Assembly: GCA_021160705.1 (NCBI GenBank) | Contig: JAGHBZ010000204.1 | Coordinates: 1 to 8,316 of the forward strand | Direction of reading: 5' to 3' | DNA length: 8,316 nt | Source: Candidatus Sumerlaeota bacterium | Lineage (GTDB): Bacteria; Sumerlaeota; Sumerlaeia; MWCT01; JAGHBZ01 | Shown: piece by piece, positions 6,748 to 8,316 of the stretch | Layout of the letters: each line of letters begins with the position of its first letter | Position numbering within the stretch: position 1 is the first letter of the stretch | Position numbers and translations under genes: made by a program | The notes under the pieces: model-generated | Told to the model about the DNA's origin: nothing | The model's database searches: none | The model's input: only the letters and a program-made list of their open reading frames with translations

Positions 6748-7275
6748 TTATTCTGTTGGCTCTTTAGTTTTTGCCTCAATATAAGTAGGCGCACTCTTGG
6801 GTGTCAAGCCCCGTTTTATTTTATGATAATATTCATAGGTCATTGGTTCTTTCTCATTAAGGATTTCAGCGTCCACCACTTTCCCCACGAAAACCGTATG
6901 CGTGGCAACATCCAGACTACCGATGACCTCTGCTTCTATGTAGCCGACGCTGTGTTCTAAAACTATCGGCGCTCCAGTCGTGCCAACTTTATACTCCACA
7001 TCTTTGAACTTATCTGTTGTCCTGCCAGAGCGAAACCCAAATCGCCCGATAAACGTCATAGGTGCTTCAGTGGATAAGATGGATATACTAAAGACATTAC
7101 TCTCCTTGATATATTGATGTGTGAGATTCTCCTTGTTTATGCTTATCGCTATGGTTGGCGGTGTGGCACTAATTTGAAACACAGTATTGGCAATCTGCCC
7201 GTTCAGGTTTTCCCCCTTTCTGGAACTTACTATAAACACTCCATAGTGAATTTTGTGTAATGTCTGTAAATTCAT
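6748..7275 (-). CDS. Flavin reductase domain protein, Hrb N-terminal type without rubredoxin
   Basis: This is an FMN-binding split-barrel protein of the flavin reductase family. Such proteins pass electrons from NAD(P)H through FMN, in anaerobes often to rubredoxin and on to O2- or NO-reducing flavodiiron proteins. The 175-aa sequence opens with LHKIHYGVFIVSS (6-18). FMN-site features follow in NGQIANTVFQIS (25-36) and PPTIAISINKENLT (39-52), then GRFGFRSGRTTDKF (77-90) and a C-terminal KRGLTPKSAPTYIEA (154-168). The PKsAPTYI ending is where high-molecular-weight rubredoxins of the Moorella Hrb type continue into a rubredoxin domain. Here the protein stops nine residues later, with no CxxC pairs. 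It may be a natural stand-alone version. The ATG at 7275 has a GGAAGG-like SD about 10 nt upstream. Confidence 0.88.
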   Translation of the reverse strand: MNLQTLHKIHYGVFIVSSRKGENLNGQIANTVFQISATPPTIAISINKENLTHQYIKESNVFSISILSTEAPMTFIGRFGFRSGRTTDKFKDVEYKVGTTGAPIVLEHSVGYIEAEVIGSLDVATHTVFVGKVVDAEILNEKEPMTYEYYHKIKRGLTPKSAPTYIEAKTKEPTE

Positions 7276-7469
7276 ATTCTTTCCCTTCCATCTTCAGGAT
7301 TTAATTTTGTCCCGTCTATGAAATTTATGTATTTCGTTTTCAATGAGGCAATTCCTGCTCTCTCTTTTTTGCCCCGCCTGAGGATTATCTCTCCTTTATT
7401 GTCTCAGATGTGTGGAGGAATCCTTCTCACCTTTTAAGGGTGCAACTTCTTTTTACATAAGGGAGAATC

Positions 7470-7492
7470 AATTTCTCAAGAAGAAATTTTTT
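7470..7492 (+). terminator. AT-rich hairpin with T-tract, terminator-like
   Basis: AATTTCT (7470-7476) and AGAAATT (7482-7488) form a perfect 7-bp stem with a 5-nt loop, running into six T residues (7487-7492). The shape is that of an intrinsic terminator on the plus strand, though the stem is AT-rich. No plus-strand gene is seen directly upstream, so it may be fortuitous or end an unrecognised transcript. Confidence 0.3.
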
Positions 7493-7620
7493 ATCTACGC
7501 AATCCGTGATTATTAGATAAATGAAATTACTGAGATATACTGCGAACCTTTGCTTCTCGCCAGAAAATCAATGTAATCATAAATCTAAAAGCCTTAGAAG
7601 AAAAACAGGTCTGATATTTC

Positions 7621-7695
7621 GTTCTCAGGACCCCTCCGGTTACGGTGCGGTAACTTGGTAGACCTGGACTACTCTCCTTACCGCGAATAGAGAAC
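7621..7695. ncRNA. Candidate structured RNA with nested and alternative stems
   Basis: GTTCTC (7621-7626) pairs with GAGAAC (7690-7695), enclosing a perfect 7-bp stem GCGGTAA (7647-7653)/TTACCGC (7678-7684). That stem in turn encloses GTAG (7658-7661)/CTAC (7669-7672). An alternative hairpin, GTTAC (7639-7643)/GTAAC (7650-7654), would compete with the 7-bp stem. The segment is locally more GC-rich than its surroundings. It matches no tRNA, SRP, RNase P or riboswitch consensus that I recognise, and the strand is undetermined. Confidence 0.35.
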
Positions 7696-7908
7696 AAACC
7701 CGAACCCTACTTTCCCTGAGATGAATTTCAGAAGAATTATCCGATGTCCAGTAGAAACCCTCTTTGATTGGAAAAGTATTGAATTACTTCACTGTTTTGT
7801 GGAAGCTAATAATATCCAGTTCTCTGATTAATCGAGACATTCATTAGCACACGCCAGTGCTTGAAGAGAAAAGACAGGAGGGAAAAGGACAGAGTTTTCC
7901 AGCCGGAC

Positions 7909-8000
7909 GGAGAGGTGGCCGAGTGGTTTAAGGCGGACGCCTCGAAAGCGTCTTCACCCTTAATCGGGTGACGGGGGTTCGAATCCCTCCCTCTCCGCCA
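7909..8000 (+). tRNA. tRNA-Ser, anticodon CGA (reads UCG)
   Basis: A full cloverleaf can be drawn. The acceptor is GGAGAGG (7909-7915) with CCTCTCC (7990-7996). The anticodon stem is GACGC (7936-7940) with GCGTC (7948-7952), around loop CTCGAAA and anticodon CGA at 7943-7945. A long class II variable arm (CACCC/GGGTG) is present, as expected for serine. The T arm is GGGGG/CCCTC with loop TTCGAAT (7978-7984). Discriminator G (7997) and an encoded CCA (7998-8000) complete the gene. The encoded CCA and the GGAGAGGTGGCCGAGTGG start are bacterial in style. Confidence 0.98.
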
Positions 8001-8017
8001 CATAGATAAAACCGCCG

Positions 8018-8041
8018 AATCCCCTGTCGTCAGGGATTTTT
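8018..8041 (+). terminator. Intrinsic terminator of the tRNA-Ser gene
   Basis: AATCCCCTG (8018-8026) pairs with CAGGGATT (8031-8038) with one bulged C and a TCGT tetraloop, running into a five-T tract (8037-8041). It begins 17 nt after the tRNA CCA end. Confidence 0.85.
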
Positions 8042-8085
8042 CAATCCTGAAAATTTCATTTTCAAATCAGAGTTTGAACCTTTTT

Positions 8086-8204
8086 TACAAAATCTTTTTG
8101 TACCTCTAAATTTTCAGAATTTAATCTTTAACAGTTGTTACAAAAGTTACAGAATTAACTTGAGTTTGTAACGTTATTGTATTCGTATTTGATTTTCGTA
8201 TTTG
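8086..8204. promoter_or_regulatory. Cluster of TTACAAA/TTTGTAA boxes and direct repeats (likely operator region)
   Basis: TACAAAA-TCT-TTTTGTA (8086-8102) is a perfect 7+7 dyad. GTTACAAA (8137-8144) and TTTGTAAC (8165-8172) form a second perfect 8+8 inverted repeat with a 20-nt spacer, and a further GTTACA lies at 8146-8151. TTCGTATTTG is then repeated exactly at 8182-8191 and 8195-8204 with a 13-bp period. All lie between the tRNA terminator and the downstream gene start, where a regulator of that gene would bind. No regulator can be named. Confidence 0.45.
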
Positions 8205-8236
8205 CGTTGGGGGAGTTTGTTGAGGGATAATCGGAG

Positions 8237-8242
8237 TATAAT
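8237..8242 (+). promoter_or_regulatory. Possible -10 element of the 3'-end gene
   Basis: This is a perfect TATAAT, 26 nt before the ATG at 8269, giving a predicted leader of about 20 nt. No good -35 hexamer is found at 16-18 bp, so an activator binding the upstream boxes would be needed, or the match is fortuitous. Confidence 0.35.
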
Positions 8243-8268
8243 CCAGTGGTAGGAGAATGGAGAGAGTT

Positions 8269-8316
8269 ATGAGCGTTGACCTTGGAAGTATGCTTGATGA
8301 ATCAAGAATCATTGAC
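8269..8316 (+). CDS. 5' end of a gene cut by the window edge, possibly PTS EIIA/PtsN-like
   Basis: Sixteen in-frame codons run to the window edge: MSVDLGSMLDESRIID. GGAGAG (8259-8264) is well spaced before the ATG at 8269. An in-frame ATG at 8257 has no room for an SD, and a stop codon lies upstream at 8239. The sequence LGSMLDESRIID resembles the start of PTS EIIA (fructose/nitrogen) domains, where a '(L)xxLLDExxIIxDL' pattern is common. That identification rests on very few residues and is tentative; the existence of a gene start is better supported. Confidence 0.6.
   Translation, partial: MSVDLGSMLDESRIID

Larger units (their letters stand above)
7276..7908. other. 633-bp region without a protein gene
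   Basis: No plausible coding frame was recognised on either strand. The stretch contains the upstream region of the flavin reductase gene, a near-perfect 15-bp palindrome centred on CACCTTTTAAGGGTG (7428-7442), a terminator-like hairpin (7470-7492), a candidate structured RNA (7621-7695) and the tRNA-Ser leader. A TTCACT (7788-7793) and TAATAT (7810-7815) pair with a 16-bp spacer is a weak candidate for the tRNA promoter. Confidence 0.5.

Noticed and set aside
7621..7715. Region considered as a tRNA-like gene because of GGTAACTTGGTAGA resembling a D-arm
   Set aside because: No matching acceptor stem, anticodon arm or TTCGA T-loop can be drawn in register.
7806..8003. Minus-strand 65-codon frame with RGRDSNPRHP near its start
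   Set aside because: It is the antisense of the tRNA-Ser gene. This 'GRDSNPR' peptide is a well-known artefact of translating tRNA-Ser in reverse.
8121..8312. Minus-strand 63-codon frame at the right end
   Set aside because: Its low-complexity Thr/Ile/Ser-rich product lacks an SD and overlaps the promoter repeats and the better-supported plus-strand gene start.

Overview
The window looks like chromosomal DNA from a bacterium, probably an uncultivated anaerobic or microaerophilic lineage. The evidence is a tRNA-Ser(CGA) with an encoded CCA end and a bacterial-type intrinsic terminator, strong Shine-Dalgarno (SD) sequences (one a full AAGGAGGTGA), and di-iron and flavin proteins typical of anaerobes that handle oxygen. 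I cannot name the phylum from this sequence. Base composition appears moderately AT-rich by eye (not computed). No phage, plasmid, insertion sequence or CRISPR genes are visible.

Layout. Positions 1-499 are non-coding and hold a long imperfect inverted repeat (9-81) followed by a degenerate tandem repeat of about 9 bp (166-286). Next is a minus-strand MscS-family mechanosensitive channel (500-1555). A GT39-type membrane glycosyltransferase follows on the plus strand (1947-3422), after a leader with several small inverted repeats. It converges on a run of five minus-strand genes. In transcription order these are: a flavin reductase domain protein resembling the N-terminal part of high-molecular-weight rubredoxin (7275-6748), a DUF975-like integral membrane protein (6520-5837), a rubrerythrin-like di-iron protein without a rubredoxin domain (5710-5207), a ZIP-family divalent metal transporter of the GufA type (4986-4174) and a classical two-domain rubrerythrin (4005-3502). 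Gaps of about 126-230 bp separate these genes and most have their own SD, so they look like a co-oriented neighbourhood rather than one tight operon. From 7276 to 7908 no protein gene is seen; that stretch contains a candidate structured RNA (7621-7695). The plus-strand tRNA-Ser (7909-8000) and its terminator come next, then a promoter region rich in TTACAAA/TTTGTAA boxes. The window ends in the first 16 codons of a plus-strand gene (8269 onward), whose start resembles PTS EIIA/PtsN-like proteins.

How the genes may work together. Two di-iron proteins, a flavin reductase of the type that passes electrons to rubredoxin-linked O2/NO-reducing systems, and a transporter for zinc, iron or manganese suggest a loose redox-stress and metal-homeostasis neighbourhood. 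This link is inferred from family knowledge and proximity only. The mechanosensitive channel, glycosyltransferase and DUF975-like protein are envelope functions with no clear connection to it. I found no convincing new multi-gene system. The most interesting material is non-coding: the left-end repeats, the structured element at 7621-7695 and the palindrome cluster at 8086-8204.
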